A DNA stretch of 64,000 nt from Pseudocoprococcus catus (GCF_902381825.1 NZ_LR698973.1:1974216-2038215), one strand, 5' to 3'. Positions 9,196-18,603 are shown, counted from the stretch's first letter. A program made the numbers and translations. The notes: a model not told the origin generated them from the sequence alone.

Positions 9196-9858
9196 TTAAT
9201 CATCCATATAGGAATGATAGCTGTATTTCTCTTTGCCGCGGTTGCGGAAGTTATAAGATAATGTCATCAGACTCTCGTCAAGATGGACATTCTTCACACA
9301 GACGTCATCTGACACATGCAGATCTGTTGGCGCAAAGTTCCAGATTGCGCGGATACCCCATTCTTCCAGCTGGCTGGCGAGCGTACGCGCATTCTTCTTC
9401 GGAACGGTCAGCGTTGCAACGTGAATCTCATGGGTCTTGATAAATTCTTCCAGCTCGTCCACCATTTTGATCTCTATGCCATGTACAGCGAGACCTTCAA
9501 GACGTGGGTTGGCATCAAAAATACCGATAACCTTAAAACCGATACGGTCAAAGTCATAGTTAGCTAATGCCTGACCAAGATTGCCGGCACCGATAATGAT
9601 CATATTCTGGATTGTGTTCAATCCGAGAATCTTCCCGATTTCTTCGAAGAGATATTCGACGTTATAACCGTAGCCCTGCTGCCCGAATCCACCGAAATTG
9701 TTAAGATCCTGGCGGATCTGTGAAGCCGTCACTTTCATTCGGATACTTAATTCCTTTGACGAAATTCTAACAACATTATTCTCTAGTAATTCGCCCAAAT
9801 ATCTGTAATATCGTGGTAATCTACGGATTACTGCTGATGATATACCTCTTTCTGACAT
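9196..9858 (-). CDS. rex: Redox-sensing transcriptional repressor Rex
   Basis: 220 residues from the ATG at 9858 (AGGAGTG at proper spacing). The N-terminal winged helix carries SSAVIRRLPRYYRYL and VTASQIRQDLNNFGGFGQQG, followed by a Rossmann NAD(H) domain with GAGNLGQALANY and the C-terminal domain-swap helix. Rex represses fermentation and anaerobic energy genes when the NADH/NAD+ ratio is low. It is divergent from the ABC-F gene; the 268-bp intergenic stretch is very AT-rich and I could not point to a convincing Rex operator in it. Confidence 0.97.
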   Translation of the reverse strand: MSERGISSAVIRRLPRYYRYLGELLENNVVRISSKELSIRMKVTASQIRQDLNNFGGFGQQGYGYNVEYLFEEIGKILGLNTIQNMIIIGAGNLGQALANYDFDRIGFKVIGIFDANPRLEGLAVHGIEIKMVDELEEFIKTHEIHVATLTVPKKNARTLASQLEEWGIRAIWNFAPTDLHVSDDVCVKNVHLDESLMTLSYNFRNRGKEKYSYHSYMDD

Positions 9859-10073
9859 TTCAATCACTCCTGTTTTCTATATTTCGTATACGTATCTTCA
9901 TTCTAACCATTTATACAGATAGAGATATGTACAAAAAATCTGATAATAAATTCACAATAGTCGATGCTATACATATTTATTATAACGGAATGATATTTTA
10001 TTGTCAATCAATGTTTTATTATAAACGTATGAATAAATGTAATAAACGTATTCCGTATTGTTTAATTCAAAGC

Positions 10074-10102
10074 TTGAAACAATTTCCATGAAACGTTATA
10101 AT
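10074..10102 (+). promoter_or_regulatory. Sigma-A promoter for the ABC-F gene
   Basis: TTGAAA, a 17-nt spacer and a perfect TATAAT, 35 bp before the ATG of the gene at 10,137 and its AGGAGGAG ribosome site. Confidence 0.85.
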
Positions 10103-10136
10103 GAAAAGTAAAGTTTAAAAACAGGAGGAGTTTCAT

Positions 10137-12074
10137 ATGATACTATCTTGCCAGCAGATTAGTCTGGCCTTTGGAACAGAGGTTATTCTTGACAAGATTT
10201 CATTCCATATAGAAGAACATGAGAAAACAGCCATTGTCGGCATTAATGGTGCCGGCAAATCCACGTTGCTGAAGATTATTATGGGCGAACTGACACCGGA
10301 TTCCGGTGAGGTGATTATCAGCAGAGGTAAGACCATTGGTTACCTGGCCCAGCATCAGGATATCCATTCAGAGGCAACAATTTATGAGGAAATGATGAAG
10401 GTCCGTGAGAATGTTGTGCGGATTTATGACAAGCTCCGTCAGCTTGAATTGGATATGAAGCATGCAGATGAGGATAAACTGCCAGAGATGTATGCAGCCT
10501 ATGATCGCCTGAATCATGCCTTTGAGCAGGAAAATGGATATGCCCTTCAGAGTGAAGTGACCGGCGTATTAAAGGGACTGGGTTTTACTGAGGAGGATTT
10601 TAATAAGAAGGTATCTTCTCTCTCGGGAGGACAGAAAACGCGAATTTCCCTGGGACGTCTGCTTTTGACGAAACCGGATATTATTCTGCTGGATGAACCG
10701 ACGAATCATTTGGATATGAAGGCGATTGCCTGGTTGGAGACATTTTTGCAGAATTATAAGGGGGCCGTGATCATTGTTGCCCATGACCGGTATTTTCTGG
10801 ATCGTATTGTTACCAAGGTTGTTGAGATTGAGAACCATAAGGCGAGAATGTACAGCGGCAACTACTCTGCTTTTGCGGAGAAGAAAGCACAGATCCGGGA
10901 TGCTGAATTGAAGGCCTGGATGAATCAGCAGCAGGAAATTAAACATCAGGAGGAAGTAATCGCCAAGCTGAAATCCTTTAATCGCGAGAAATCCATTAAA
11001 CGTGCCGAGAGTCGTGAGAAGATGCTTGAGAAGACCGAACGTCTTGAAAAGCCTCAGGAAGTTAATGCCTATATGCATTTGTCCCTGATACCGGATGTGC
11101 AGAGCGGTAATGATGTGCTTCACATTGAAGGCCTGAGCAAAGCCTTTGGGGAGCAGCGTCTTTTCTCTAATATCGATATTGATATTAAACGTTCAGAAAA
11201 GGTGGCACTGATCGGGGATAATGGCACCGGCAAGACAACGATCCTGAAGATTATCAATCAGGTTATTCCTGCTGATAAGGGTCTTGTCCATTTGGGCAGT
11301 AATGTCCATATTGGTTATTATGATCAGGAACATCAGGTTCTGGATATGAATAAGACGATTTTTGATGAGATTTCCGATACATGGCCGTCTATGACCCATA
11401 CCCGTATTCGTAATGTATTGGCGGCGTTTCTTTTTACAGGCGACGATGTATTTAAATATATCCGTGACTTGAGCGGCGGTGAACGCGGGCGTGTTTCTCT
11501 GGCCAAGCTGATGCTCTCTGATGCCAATCTTCTGATTCTCGATGAACCAACTAACCATTTGGATATTATGTCCAGAGAGATTCTTGAGAATGCACTGCGC
11601 TCCTACAGCGGTACAGTTCTTTTTGTTTCGCATGACCGATATTTTATCAACCAGGTTGCAACAAGAATTCTGGAATTGTCGGAAAACGGTCTGGCGAATT
11701 ATAACGGCAATTATGATTATTATGTTGAGAAACAGCTGAATCCCTCTGCAACAGAGTCTTCCGGTGAATCCGTTGCCTCAGAGACAGTGACTACGGAGAC
11801 TGTCAGTGCAGCCAAAATGGACTATAAACAGCAGAAAGAACTGCAGGCAAAGGAAAGAAAACGTAAGAACCAGCTGAAGAAAACAATGGAGCGGATCGAT
11901 GCCATTGATGCCAGATTAAAGGAACTGGATGAACTCCTTGTTCAGGAAGATGTTTATACCAATGTCAGCCGTCTTATGGAGATCAACAAAGAAAAAGAAG
12001 CATTGGATGAAGAACAGCTGACATTAATGGAATTATGGGAAGAGCTGGAGGGCGACGATGACAGCCTGGATTAA
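10137..12074 (+). CDS. ABC-F family ATP-binding cassette protein (YdiF/Uup type)
   Basis: 645 residues with two ABC cassettes and no membrane domain. Cassette 1 has the Walker A GINGAGKST near 36-44, signature SLSGGQKTRISLGRLL and IILLDEPTNHLD. The long ABC-F linker (about 240-320) is rich in Lys/Glu. Cassette 2 has GDNGTGKTT, DLSGGERGRVSLAKLM and LLILDEPTNHLD. A charged coiled-coil C-terminal tail (about 555-640) resembles YdiF/Uup. ABC-F proteins act on the ribosome (translation factors or antibiotic protection); the short linker region gives no sign of a specific resistance class. The stop overlaps the stop of the convergent protease gene by three bases. Confidence 0.93.
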   Translation: MILSCQQISLAFGTEVILDKISFHIEEHEKTAIVGINGAGKSTLLKIIMGELTPDSGEVIISRGKTIGYLAQHQDIHSEATIYEEMMKVRENVVRIYDKLRQLELDMKHADEDKLPEMYAAYDRLNHAFEQENGYALQSEVTGVLKGLGFTEEDFNKKVSSLSGGQKTRISLGRLLLTKPDIILLDEPTNHLDMKAIAWLETFLQNYKGAVIIVAHDRYFLDRIVTKVVEIENHKARMYSGNYSAFAEKKAQIRDAELKAWMNQQQEIKHQEEVIAKLKSFNREKSIKRAESREKMLEKTERLEKPQEVNAYMHLSLIPDVQSGNDVLHIEGLSKAFGEQRLFSNIDIDIKRSEKVALIGDNGTGKTTILKIINQVIPADKGLVHLGSNVHIGYYDQEHQVLDMNKTIFDEISDTWPSMTHTRIRNVLAAFLFTGDDVFKYIRDLSGGERGRVSLAKLMLSDANLLILDEPTNHLDIMSREILENALRSYSGTVLFVSHDRYFINQVATRILELSENGLANYNGNYDYYVEKQLNPSATESSGESVASETVTTETVSAAKMDYKQQKELQAKERKRKNQLKKTMERIDAIDARLKELDELLVQEDVYTNVSRLMEINKEKEALDEEQLTLMELWEELEGDDDSLD

Positions 12075-12988
12075 TGACTGCCGCACCTGCCGTCCAGGCA
12101 TTCCGGGATGTGAAAGAATCCCCAGCCCTGATAGGATTTGGGGTAATTCAGAGGTCGGGCGCTTTTTAAAAGACAGCGCTTGACTTCTTTATTTGTTAAA
12201 TCCGGATATTTATTAAGTATCAGAGCGATTCCACCGCTGACAACCGGGGAGGCCATGGAAGTGCCGCTGCGGATGGCATAAGGATGAGCAGGCAGATGAC
12301 CGCAGGAGCAGATCCTGAAACCGGGAGCGAGAATTTCAGGTTTACAGATGCAGGTACGCGTTGGTCCCCTTCCGGAAAAGAGACAGCTGCTTGAGGGGTG
12401 TTCCGGGACCGTAATTTCATGCGCGGCACCGACGGTAATAATCTTTTTGCTTGTTCCGGGGGATGTGACACTTCCGGAGGCCGGACCGTTATTGCCGGCT
12501 GCCGCAACGACAGTCAGTCCTCTGTCCCAGGCATATTCGGCGGCATCTATGAGCATTCGGCTCTCTGTTGTCTCCTCTCCGGCTTTGGCACCAATGGAGA
12601 TATTCAGGATGTGAATGTGAAAACGGGAACGGTTTCTGACGGTCCATTCAATGGCACGACAGACGGTTTCGGCGGTGCCGTTTCCTTTACTATCCAGAAT
12701 TTTCAGGATGATCAGATGGGCCCTGGGAGCCATGCCCATATATTTCCCTTCAGATAAATAGCCGCTGCCAGCGATAATTCCGGCAATATGCGTACCGTGT
12801 CCATTGTCATCATAAGGTGTCTGGCGATGGTTGACAAAATCACGGAATGCCGTAATGCGGCTGCCATGATTCATAAAATCCGGATGGGGATAGATACCGC
12901 TGTCTAAAACAGCAATGCCAATACCGGAACCATAGAGATTTTGTTTATATGCGAAATCGGTGCCTGTACGCTGTCGAACGATATTCAA
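12071..12988 (-). CDS. Subtilisin-family (S8) serine peptidase, leaderless
   Basis: 305 residues. The catalytic triad is visible: Asp in IAVLDSGIYPHPDF (D29), His in NGHGTHIAG (H64) and Ser in SGTSMASPVVSGG near residue 250, with the oxyanion Asn in AAAGNNGPASG. No signal peptide or propeptide precedes the catalytic domain, so it is probably an intracellular serine protease. It is convergent with the ABC-F gene and no separate terminator lies between them. Substrate unknown. Confidence 0.93.
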   Translation of the reverse strand: MNIVRQRTGTDFAYKQNLYGSGIGIAVLDSGIYPHPDFMNHGSRITAFRDFVNHRQTPYDDNGHGTHIAGIIAGSGYLSEGKYMGMAPRAHLIILKILDSKGNGTAETVCRAIEWTVRNRSRFHIHILNISIGAKAGEETTESRMLIDAAEYAWDRGLTVVAAAGNNGPASGSVTSPGTSKKIITVGAAHEITVPEHPSSSCLFSGRGPTRTCICKPEILAPGFRICSCGHLPAHPYAIRSGTSMASPVVSGGIALILNKYPDLTNKEVKRCLLKSARPLNYPKSYQGWGFFHIPECLDGRCGSH

Positions 12989-13050
12989 TATGAACCCCTT
13001 TTAGATAGAAAGAACCGTTTATTTATCATATTCATAAAGCTGAAAAAGTA

Positions 13051-13106
13051 GACAAAAAATAATCCTGCAGGCAGCACCAAGGCCGATTGCAGGATTATTT
13101 TTTGTC
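13051..13106 (-). terminator. Intrinsic terminator after pyk
   Basis: An 18-bp perfect stem (GACAAAAAATAATCCTGC and its complement) with a 20-nt loop; the arm itself ends in a T-rich strand (ATTATTTTTTGTC) on the minus strand. Confidence 0.85.
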
Positions 13107-13158
13107 TGTATGGTTATGTGACGGATCTGCAGCAGCTACAGAGGATCAAAACCGTCTG

Positions 13159-14910
13159 TTATTTGTTTGCGTAAACAATGCCTTTCTTACTGTCCACAGT
13201 TACGAAAGCGCCCTGTTTCAAGATTTCTGTTGCATTCTTAGCTTCAAGAAGAACTGGAATATCAAGGCTCATGCCTACGACTGCTGCATGGGATGAAAGA
13301 CCGCCTTTTTCAACAATGAGGGCAGATGCTGTACGAAGTTGCGGCATCATCTCATTATTGGTTTCTTCAATAACAATGATATCACCCGGTTTGTAGTTAT
13401 GGAGCAGTTCGCTGGCTGTCTTGCATACACAGAGATTGCCAGAAACAACCTTGTCGTTGATGCTCTTGCCCTTCATCAGGACATGGCCGACAACATGGAC
13501 TTTGATAAGGTTTGTTGTACCGGAAACACCAAGAGGTACACCGGCTGTGATAACAACAACTTCACCCTGCTGAACAATGCCAGTTTTCTCAGCAGTATCA
13601 ACGGCCAGGTCAAAGAGTTGATCTGTGTTCTTCTCAAGCTGGCACATCATGATCGGTGTTACACCCCAGGAAAGGTTCAGCTGACGATAAGCCTTTTTAT
13701 TCATGACACAAGCAACAACAGCACATTCCGGACGATACTTGGAAACCATGCGTGCGGTGAAGCCGGATTTCGTAACACTGAGGATGGCAGATGCATTCAA
13801 ATCCATTGCTGTTGTACAGCAGGCATGGGAAATGGCATTTGTGATATCAGGGTTTACAAGTGTTGTTCTCTCTTTAAAACGCTTGCGGTAGTTGATGGAA
13901 GCTTCTGTACTTTCAGCAATCTTCACCATTGTCTGAACGGCTTCGATCGGATAAAGACCTGCAGCTGTTTCGCCGGAAAGCATGATGGCACTTGTACCGT
14001 CATAGATGGCATTGGCAACGTCTGTGGCTTCTGCACGCGTCGGGCGAGGGTTCTTCATCATGGAATCAAGCATCTGTGTAGCTGTGATAACAACTTTGCC
14101 GGCTTCGTAAACTTTCTTGATGATCATCTTCTGCAGTACAGGTACATCCTCAAATGGAATTTCAACACCCATATCACCACGAGCTACCATGATACCATCT
14201 GATACACGGATAATCTCATCAATGTTCTGAACACCCTGCATATTCTCAATCTTGGAGATGATCTTGATATCTGTTCCGTTATGATCCTCGAGAATCTTGC
14301 GGATATCAAGAACGTCCTGCGCGTTTCTTACGAAGGATGCTGCAATGAAATCATAATCGTTTTCTACTGCAAAAACGATATCATCATAGTCTTTCTGGCT
14401 GATATAAGGCATTGTCAGATGGCAGTCAGGTACATTGACGCCTTTGTTGTTGGATACAGCACCGTTGTTTAATGCGCGGCAGATGATATCTGTATCTGTT
14501 TTCTTGATAACAGATAACTCAATGAGACCATCATCGATCAGAATTCTGCCGCCAACCTGTACGTCGTTGATCAGATTCTTGTAGGTGATGCTGACGATAT
14601 CCTGTGTACCTTCAATATCTCTTGTTGTCAGTGTGAATGTATCGCCTGTATGCAGTTCAATTCTGTCATTTTTAAACTTGCAGACACGGATTTCAGGACC
14701 CTTTGTGTCAAGCAGGGCTGCAACAGGAAGATTCAGTTCTTCTCTGACTTTCTTGATAATATTCAGTGTTGCAAGATGGGATGCATGATCACCATGGGAA
14801 AAATTCATACGTGCAACATCCATGCCGTTTAACATGAGCTGTCTGATCTTTTCTTCATTATTTGTTGCAGGACCGAGTGTACATACGATTTTTGTTTTTC
14901 TCATTACCAT
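13159..14910 (-). CDS. pyk: Pyruvate kinase with C-terminal PEP-utilising domain
   Basis: 583 residues from the ATG at 14,910 (AAGGAG then five A; the more upstream in-frame ATG lacks a site). Pyruvate kinase makes pyruvate and ATP from phosphoenolpyruvate and ADP. The N-terminus RKTKIVCTLGPATNN, the active-site signature IKIISKIENMQG and MVARGDMGVEI, and ATQMLDSM are intact. Beyond the usual 470 residues there is an extra domain (about 480-583) with the phosphohistidine motif KGGLSSHAAVVG, the PEP-utilising mobile domain typical of Bacillus-type enzymes. The nucleotidyltransferase gene lies 45 bp upstream. Confidence 0.97.
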   Translation of the reverse strand: MVMRKTKIVCTLGPATNNEEKIRQLMLNGMDVARMNFSHGDHASHLATLNIIKKVREELNLPVAALLDTKGPEIRVCKFKNDRIELHTGDTFTLTTRDIEGTQDIVSITYKNLINDVQVGGRILIDDGLIELSVIKKTDTDIICRALNNGAVSNNKGVNVPDCHLTMPYISQKDYDDIVFAVENDYDFIAASFVRNAQDVLDIRKILEDHNGTDIKIISKIENMQGVQNIDEIIRVSDGIMVARGDMGVEIPFEDVPVLQKMIIKKVYEAGKVVITATQMLDSMMKNPRPTRAEATDVANAIYDGTSAIMLSGETAAGLYPIEAVQTMVKIAESTEASINYRKRFKERTTLVNPDITNAISHACCTTAMDLNASAILSVTKSGFTARMVSKYRPECAVVACVMNKKAYRQLNLSWGVTPIMMCQLEKNTDQLFDLAVDTAEKTGIVQQGEVVVITAGVPLGVSGTTNLIKVHVVGHVLMKGKSINDKVVSGNLCVCKTASELLHNYKPGDIIVIEETNNEMMPQLRTASALIVEKGGLSSHAAVVGMSLDIPVLLEAKNATEILKQGAFVTVDSKKGIVYANK

Positions 14911-14955
14911 TTTTTCTCCTTTTGTTGTCATTCGATTTAGTAAAAACATGTAGAT

Positions 14956-15864
14956 TTACATCTGATAGATGCCGCGCTGTTTTAAAGCGGCAATAGCGGC
15001 AACAACAGTTGCTTTGTCTTCTTTATAGGTGACGCCGTACCATTTGTCATTGGAGTGCAGAACCTGCACCGTTGCTTTATTGTCAGCAAGGAGGCTGCTT
15101 ACAACAGATGGCAGGAAGTATTCTGCCTTAAGCGGATTCTTCGGCATTTCATTGGTGAGGAAATCGGAAAACTGTTTTTTAAGCTCTGCCATGAAGCTGG
15201 CAGAAAAGCCCCACATATTCATCGATACGCGTTCATCCGGTGAAATCGGAATCAGTGTCTGTCCGTCATCCTCGGAATAGGCAGCACCATCCGGTGTCAT
15301 AACGATATAGGTGCGCTCACAGATGCCAGTCAGATAACTCTTTGAATCAACGGTGCAGACACCACGGGAAACATGTCCGTTCTCCGTTAATGTATTGCCA
15401 AGTCGATAGCCGACCATTGTGTATCTGTAGCGGCTGTCATCTTCATGGGTTGTCAGATAATCATAGATCATCTTGAAGGCTTCCGGACCATAATAGTCGT
15501 CTGCGTTAATAACGGCAAAGGGGCCATCCAGGATATCGATACAGCTGAGAACAGCATGCCCGGTTCCCCATGGTTTTATGCGGCCTTCAGGCACCGTAAA
15601 TCCATCAGGAATATTCTCAAGTTCCTGAAAAACATAAGCAACTTCCATAAGTCCCTCTGCTCTTTTGCCGATGGTCTCACGGAAAATCTGTTCGTTTTCT
15701 CGTTTAATAATAAAGATCACCTTTTCGAAGCCTGCGCGGACAGCATCATAAATGGAAAAATCAATGATGATATGTCCATCGGAATCGATGGGGTCAATCT
15801 GTTTCAACCCGCCATAACGGCTGCCCATGCCGGCTGCCATAATTACAAGTACAGGTTTCTTCAT
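14956..15864 (-). CDS. Sugar-phosphate nucleotidyltransferase family protein
   Basis: 302 residues with a GT-A nucleotidyltransferase fold: LVIMAAGMGSRYGGLKQI (nucleotide-binding loop, residues 5-22) and FAVINADDYYG (metal-binding Asp). It differs from GalU or RmlA in the second half (NMWGFSASFMAELKKQF), as do the broadly distributed nucleotidyltransferases of gut Clostridia. It probably transfers NMP to a phosphorylated sugar or polyol; the substrate is unknown. It lies upstream of pyk on the same strand. Confidence 0.85.
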   Translation of the reverse strand: MKKPVLVIMAAGMGSRYGGLKQIDPIDSDGHIIIDFSIYDAVRAGFEKVIFIIKRENEQIFRETIGKRAEGLMEVAYVFQELENIPDGFTVPEGRIKPWGTGHAVLSCIDILDGPFAVINADDYYGPEAFKMIYDYLTTHEDDSRYRYTMVGYRLGNTLTENGHVSRGVCTVDSKSYLTGICERTYIVMTPDGAAYSEDDGQTLIPISPDERVSMNMWGFSASFMAELKKQFSDFLTNEMPKNPLKAEYFLPSVVSSLLADNKATVQVLHSNDKWYGVTYKEDKATVVAAIAALKQRGIYQM

Positions 15865-15981
15865 TTGTCAGTTCCCTCCCTGTATTAGTCTTTCCAATAC
15901 TGCGACTAAATTTCTTCAGAGCTATTTTATCATAACAAATCTGAAAATTCACCTACTTTGTGAAAAATTTTTCAATTCTGT

Positions 15982-16215
15982 TCAATAATAACTACGATTC
16001 GCCTTTTCTATGATGTTTATCAGTGGTTCATTTAGCATATCAGATAGAATCAGCAGTGAGCCCATTGACGGTTTGCATACTTTTGTTTCCCATAAATGGA
16101 TTGTATTGGTACTTACGCCGAGACGCTCTGCCAGCTCCTGCTGTGTAATATTATTTCTGACACGATATGATTTCAATGAATAGCCCAGTTCTGTCATTTG
16201 ACTGTCAATAATCAT
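15982..16215 (-). CDS. XRE-family helix-turn-helix regulator
   Basis: 77 residues, essentially one helix-turn-helix domain: RVRNNITQQELAERLGVSTN then TIHLWETKVCKPS. It lacks a sensing domain. It has its own upstream region facing mnmM, with no partner gene that would suggest a toxin-antitoxin pair. Target unknown. Confidence 0.85.
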   Translation of the reverse strand: MIIDSQMTELGYSLKSYRVRNNITQQELAERLGVSTNTIHLWETKVCKPSMGSLLILSDMLNEPLINIIEKANRSYY

Positions 16216-16348
16216 TGCGCTTCCTCCCTCATCTTCATTCTTTCTGTTGTTGTCCTTTGATTGAAGTCACCTCATCCATGGATTTTGCGGTAAACCTATT
16301 CTATCACAGAAGGAATAAAAAACATGTCGAAATAAAATAAGTATTCTA

Positions 16349-16936
16349 TTAAATTTTCCTATTGTCTTTCAGCTTTTTAATCAAATATAAAACAGGAGGC
16401 GTGTTTTTTCGATTAAAAGAATCAATCTTCATGACGGAAAAGTATTTTGGAGGCAGATTGTGGAGAAATTCTTCTACAGCCGCTTTCTCTTCTGCACCGC
16501 CGGGATGGCCGTAATAAGATAAAACAGCACCGCCGCCACCTGTCTCCGTTATGGAAAGTGCAGCTTCAATTGCTTCCAGTGTCGAGGTACCCTTTGTTAT
16601 AACGGTGGGATCACCATCCGGCAGGTAACCGAGATTAAAGACAAAAAATCGGATTGGATGATCAATATACTGTTTTAAATGGCTGTGGGAATCAAGGATC
16701 AGGCGGGCCGGAGTCAGCAGGTGTTCTTCTGTCAGAAGCGCCTCTGTTCGTGAAAGTGCTTCCGGCTGAATGTCGAAGCTGTAAACAGTGCCTGTATCTC
16801 CGGTAAGACGGCACATATACGCGGTATCATGTCCGTTGCCCATGGTGCAGTCGCAGACGGTATCACCGGGACGGATCTGTTCATCCATGCACTGATGGAT
16901 GATATCAATCATTTTTAAACGGGTTATTTCAAACAT
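16349..16936 (-). CDS. mnmM: tRNA 5-aminomethyl-2-thiouridine methyltransferase MnmM (YtqB)
   Basis: 195 residues with a class I SAM-methyltransferase fold: TVCDCTMGNGHDTAYMCRL (SAM loop, residues 26-44) and FFVFNLGYLPDGDPTVIT (catalytic region), then SYYGHPGG. These are the family marks of YtqB, which methylates nm5s2U34 of tRNA in bacteria lacking MnmC. The ATG at 16,936 is 75 bp from the divergent Cys-rich gene. Confidence 0.88.
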   Translation of the reverse strand: MFEITRLKMIDIIHQCMDEQIRPGDTVCDCTMGNGHDTAYMCRLTGDTGTVYSFDIQPEALSRTEALLTEEHLLTPARLILDSHSHLKQYIDHPIRFFVFNLGYLPDGDPTVITKGTSTLEAIEAALSITETGGGGAVLSYYGHPGGAEEKAAVEEFLHNLPPKYFSVMKIDSFNRKNTPPVLYLIKKLKDNRKI

Positions 16937-17011
16937 TTTATGTACTCCTTAGGAACGGGGACAATCTTTGCCCCATAAGATATATCAAACATGGATGTGG
17001 AGGCTAAAATC

Positions 17012-17248
17012 ATGAGTGATTTAGCTGCAACAGGATGCTGCAATGACTGCGGCTGCAACGGGTTAACAAATAATAACGGAAATGGCTGCGGAGGCGGCAA
17101 TAACTGGATCTGGATCCTGATTCTTCTTTGCTGCTGCAACGGCAGCAATGGCTGTGGCTGCGGAGGCTGCGGTAATGACAGCTGCGGATGCGGCAATAAT
17201 AACTGGATCTGGATTCTGATTCTTCTCTGCTGCTGCTGCAATAACTAA
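17012..17248 (+). CDS. Cys/Gly/Asn-rich mini-protein with duplicated hydrophobic motif
   Basis: 78 residues from the ATG at 17,012 with GGAGG eight bases before it. Two near-identical modules (NNWIWILILLCCC at about 30-42 and again at 62-74) are separated by a Cys-Gly-Asn segment (GCGCGGCGNDSCGCG). About one residue in four is Cys. Similar proteins in Lachnospiraceae carry the loose name chorion class high-cysteine protein; that name says nothing about function. The WIWILILL cores could insert into a membrane or pack as beta strands. It is followed by a terminator at 17,274 and is therefore monocistronic. It may be a spore or envelope structural protein, or bind metal; unproven. Confidence 0.8.
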   Translation: MSDLAATGCCNDCGCNGLTNNNGNGCGGGNNWIWILILLCCCNGSNGCGCGGCGNDSCGCGNNNWIWILILLCCCCNN

Positions 17249-17273
17249 AAATTAAAGCCGGATGACCTGTTTC

Positions 17274-17296
17274 AAGGGGCCCTTTTGGGGCCTCTT
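17274..17296 (+). terminator. Intrinsic terminator after the Cys-rich gene
   Basis: AAGGGGCCC pairs with GGGCCTCTT (one G-U) around a five-base loop, followed by TTGT. Confidence 0.8.
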
Positions 17297-17338
17297 TTGT
17301 ATAACCAATGATCTTTTATGCAGGTGTGGAAATATGCC

Positions 17339-17521
17339 TCAGTTCCTTTGCTGCGGCAGATATCCGTGCCTGGCGGCGCAGTGTTTATCTATTTCGTAAA
17401 TCGTGTTCTCATCTTCAACAATGAAAGTTTCGCTGTCCTGTCGGATAATTTTGGAATGCGGATGCATAGACGTTTCCTCATTGTGAAAAGGATACCCGGA
17501 TACGGATTTTTGTTTGTCCAT
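17339..17521 (-). CDS. Small hypothetical protein (60 residues)
   Basis: 60 residues with AAGGAG eleven bases before the ATG. It is charged and soluble; the segment SETFIVEDENTIYEIDKHC looks like a short beta hairpin. It is antiparallel between the Cys-rich gene and the 17,660 pair. I do not recognise the family. It is called because of its ribosome site and the lack of any competing gene. Confidence 0.5.
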   Translation of the reverse strand: MDKQKSVSGYPFHNEETSMHPHSKIIRQDSETFIVEDENTIYEIDKHCAARHGYLPQQRN

Positions 17522-17659
17522 CTGATATCATACTCCTTTTTCTGTTCTAATACAATATATGATTGGGAAGGGTTTCATGTCAGACATATCTGTACAGCAG
17601 GCATATTTCAGATGAAGTGATCATAGAATATAAAGAATTCATTTGCCTGGGAGTGGTCT

Positions 17660-18184
17660 GTGATAGATACAGAAAAAATTCCTTTGACAGAAGCAGATAC
17701 AGCTGCCTATGATTCAACAGCCCAGATATTGAAAGCGGCAATGGCCTATGTCAATCCATCCATTGGGAGAATGATGGCGGTTATGGCAAAATCCATAGAA
17801 CTGCGGCATATGATGCAGTATTTAGATCAGGGAGGTGTCAGTGCCTGCGGTGTGAACAACCGCGCAATTCCGCCGGAAGAAGTTATCCGGGATTTGAGAA
17901 AGTATTGCGGGGCAAAGGAAAAAGAGCAGCTGGACCGTTGTCTGAATATGATGAATATGGCGAAAATGTATGAGATGTACAGAAATTTTTCCGGATCCGG
18001 GGATCTTTCAGCCATGGCATCTATGATGGCATCCGCGTCAGGCGCAGACAGCGGTGAGTCAACGAATAGGGATGGCAATACCTGCTCTGCCAGCGACACT
18101 GATTATCTCAGGAAAATGCAGTCAATGCTCACACCAGAGCAGATCCAGCTGATCCGTCATATGAATGGACAGCAGAATACATAA
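17660..18184 (+). CDS. Hypothetical protein, Met-rich helical
   Basis: 174 residues from a GTG at 17,660 (GGGAG upstream). Mostly helical, very rich in Met, especially after residue 90 (LNMMNMAKMYEMYRN, AMASMMASASGAD), ending QIQLIRHMNG. No signal peptide or membrane helix. It is followed at 13 bp by another small gene in a two-gene unit. I do not know the family; Met-rich helices and paired small genes suggest a Clostridia-specific, perhaps sporulation-related, unit, which is only a guess. Confidence 0.7.
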   Translation: MIDTEKIPLTEADTAAYDSTAQILKAAMAYVNPSIGRMMAVMAKSIELRHMMQYLDQGGVSACGVNNRAIPPEEVIRDLRKYCGAKEKEQLDRCLNMMNMAKMYEMYRNFSGSGDLSAMASMMASASGADSGESTNRDGNTCSASDTDYLRKMQSMLTPEQIQLIRHMNGQQNT

Positions 18185-18197
18185 AGGAGGCAGCAGT

Positions 18198-18479
18198 ATG
18201 ACACGAGTAGATTGGGCCAGTCATCCGGCCGTCAGAAAAATTGATATCCGAAAATTATCAGTGCTTATGGCGCTGATAAATCAGTCTGAGGGGAAAAGTT
18301 TTTCAGAAATGATTCCATCTATTATTGAGGCGAATAAACATCTGACAGCCATGGGGCTTGCGTTTACCAATGATGAAATAAAATTGATCTTTGATGTAAT
18401 GAAAAAAGATATGTCTGAGGAGGAAATGAAGCAATTCAATAAGCTGAGGAGCCTGATGAACCTGCCGACGTGGCTTTAA
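18198..18479 (+). CDS. Hypothetical protein, partner of the preceding gene
   Basis: 93 residues from the ATG at 18,198, which has AAAGGAGG at good spacing; a longer in-frame start inside the previous gene lacks one. Helical and soluble: RKLSVLMALINQSEGKSF and a C-terminal half (MKKDMSEEEMKQFNKLRSL) like that of its neighbour, which also ends in a helix that could bind a shared partner. Function unknown. Confidence 0.72.
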   Translation: MTRVDWASHPAVRKIDIRKLSVLMALINQSEGKSFSEMIPSIIEANKHLTAMGLAFTNDEIKLIFDVMKKDMSEEEMKQFNKLRSLMNLPTWL

Positions 18480-18528
18480 AAGGCTGGTGCAGCTCGAAAG
18501 ATTTTGAAATAGTTCGATCGATAAGAAA

Positions 18529-18578
18529 ATAGGACTTAAAATAAGCAATACAATTTAGACGCTTATTTTAAGTCCTAT
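18529..18578 (-). terminator. Intrinsic terminator of leuS, probably bidirectional
   Basis: An 18-bp perfect stem (ATAGGACTTAAAATAAGC and complement) with a 14-nt loop lies between two convergent units; TTTTC follows on the minus strand. Confidence 0.8.
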
Positions 18579-18603
18579 ATATTAGAACCACACTAGCGGT
18601 TGT

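Noticed and set aside
9868..10136. Rex operator in front of rex
   Set aside because: The AT-rich stretch has several near-palindromes but none close to the TTGTTAANNNNTTAACAA-like pattern; I could not choose one.
15982..16215. XRE gene as an antitoxin
   Set aside because: No small partner gene lies adjacent on the same strand.
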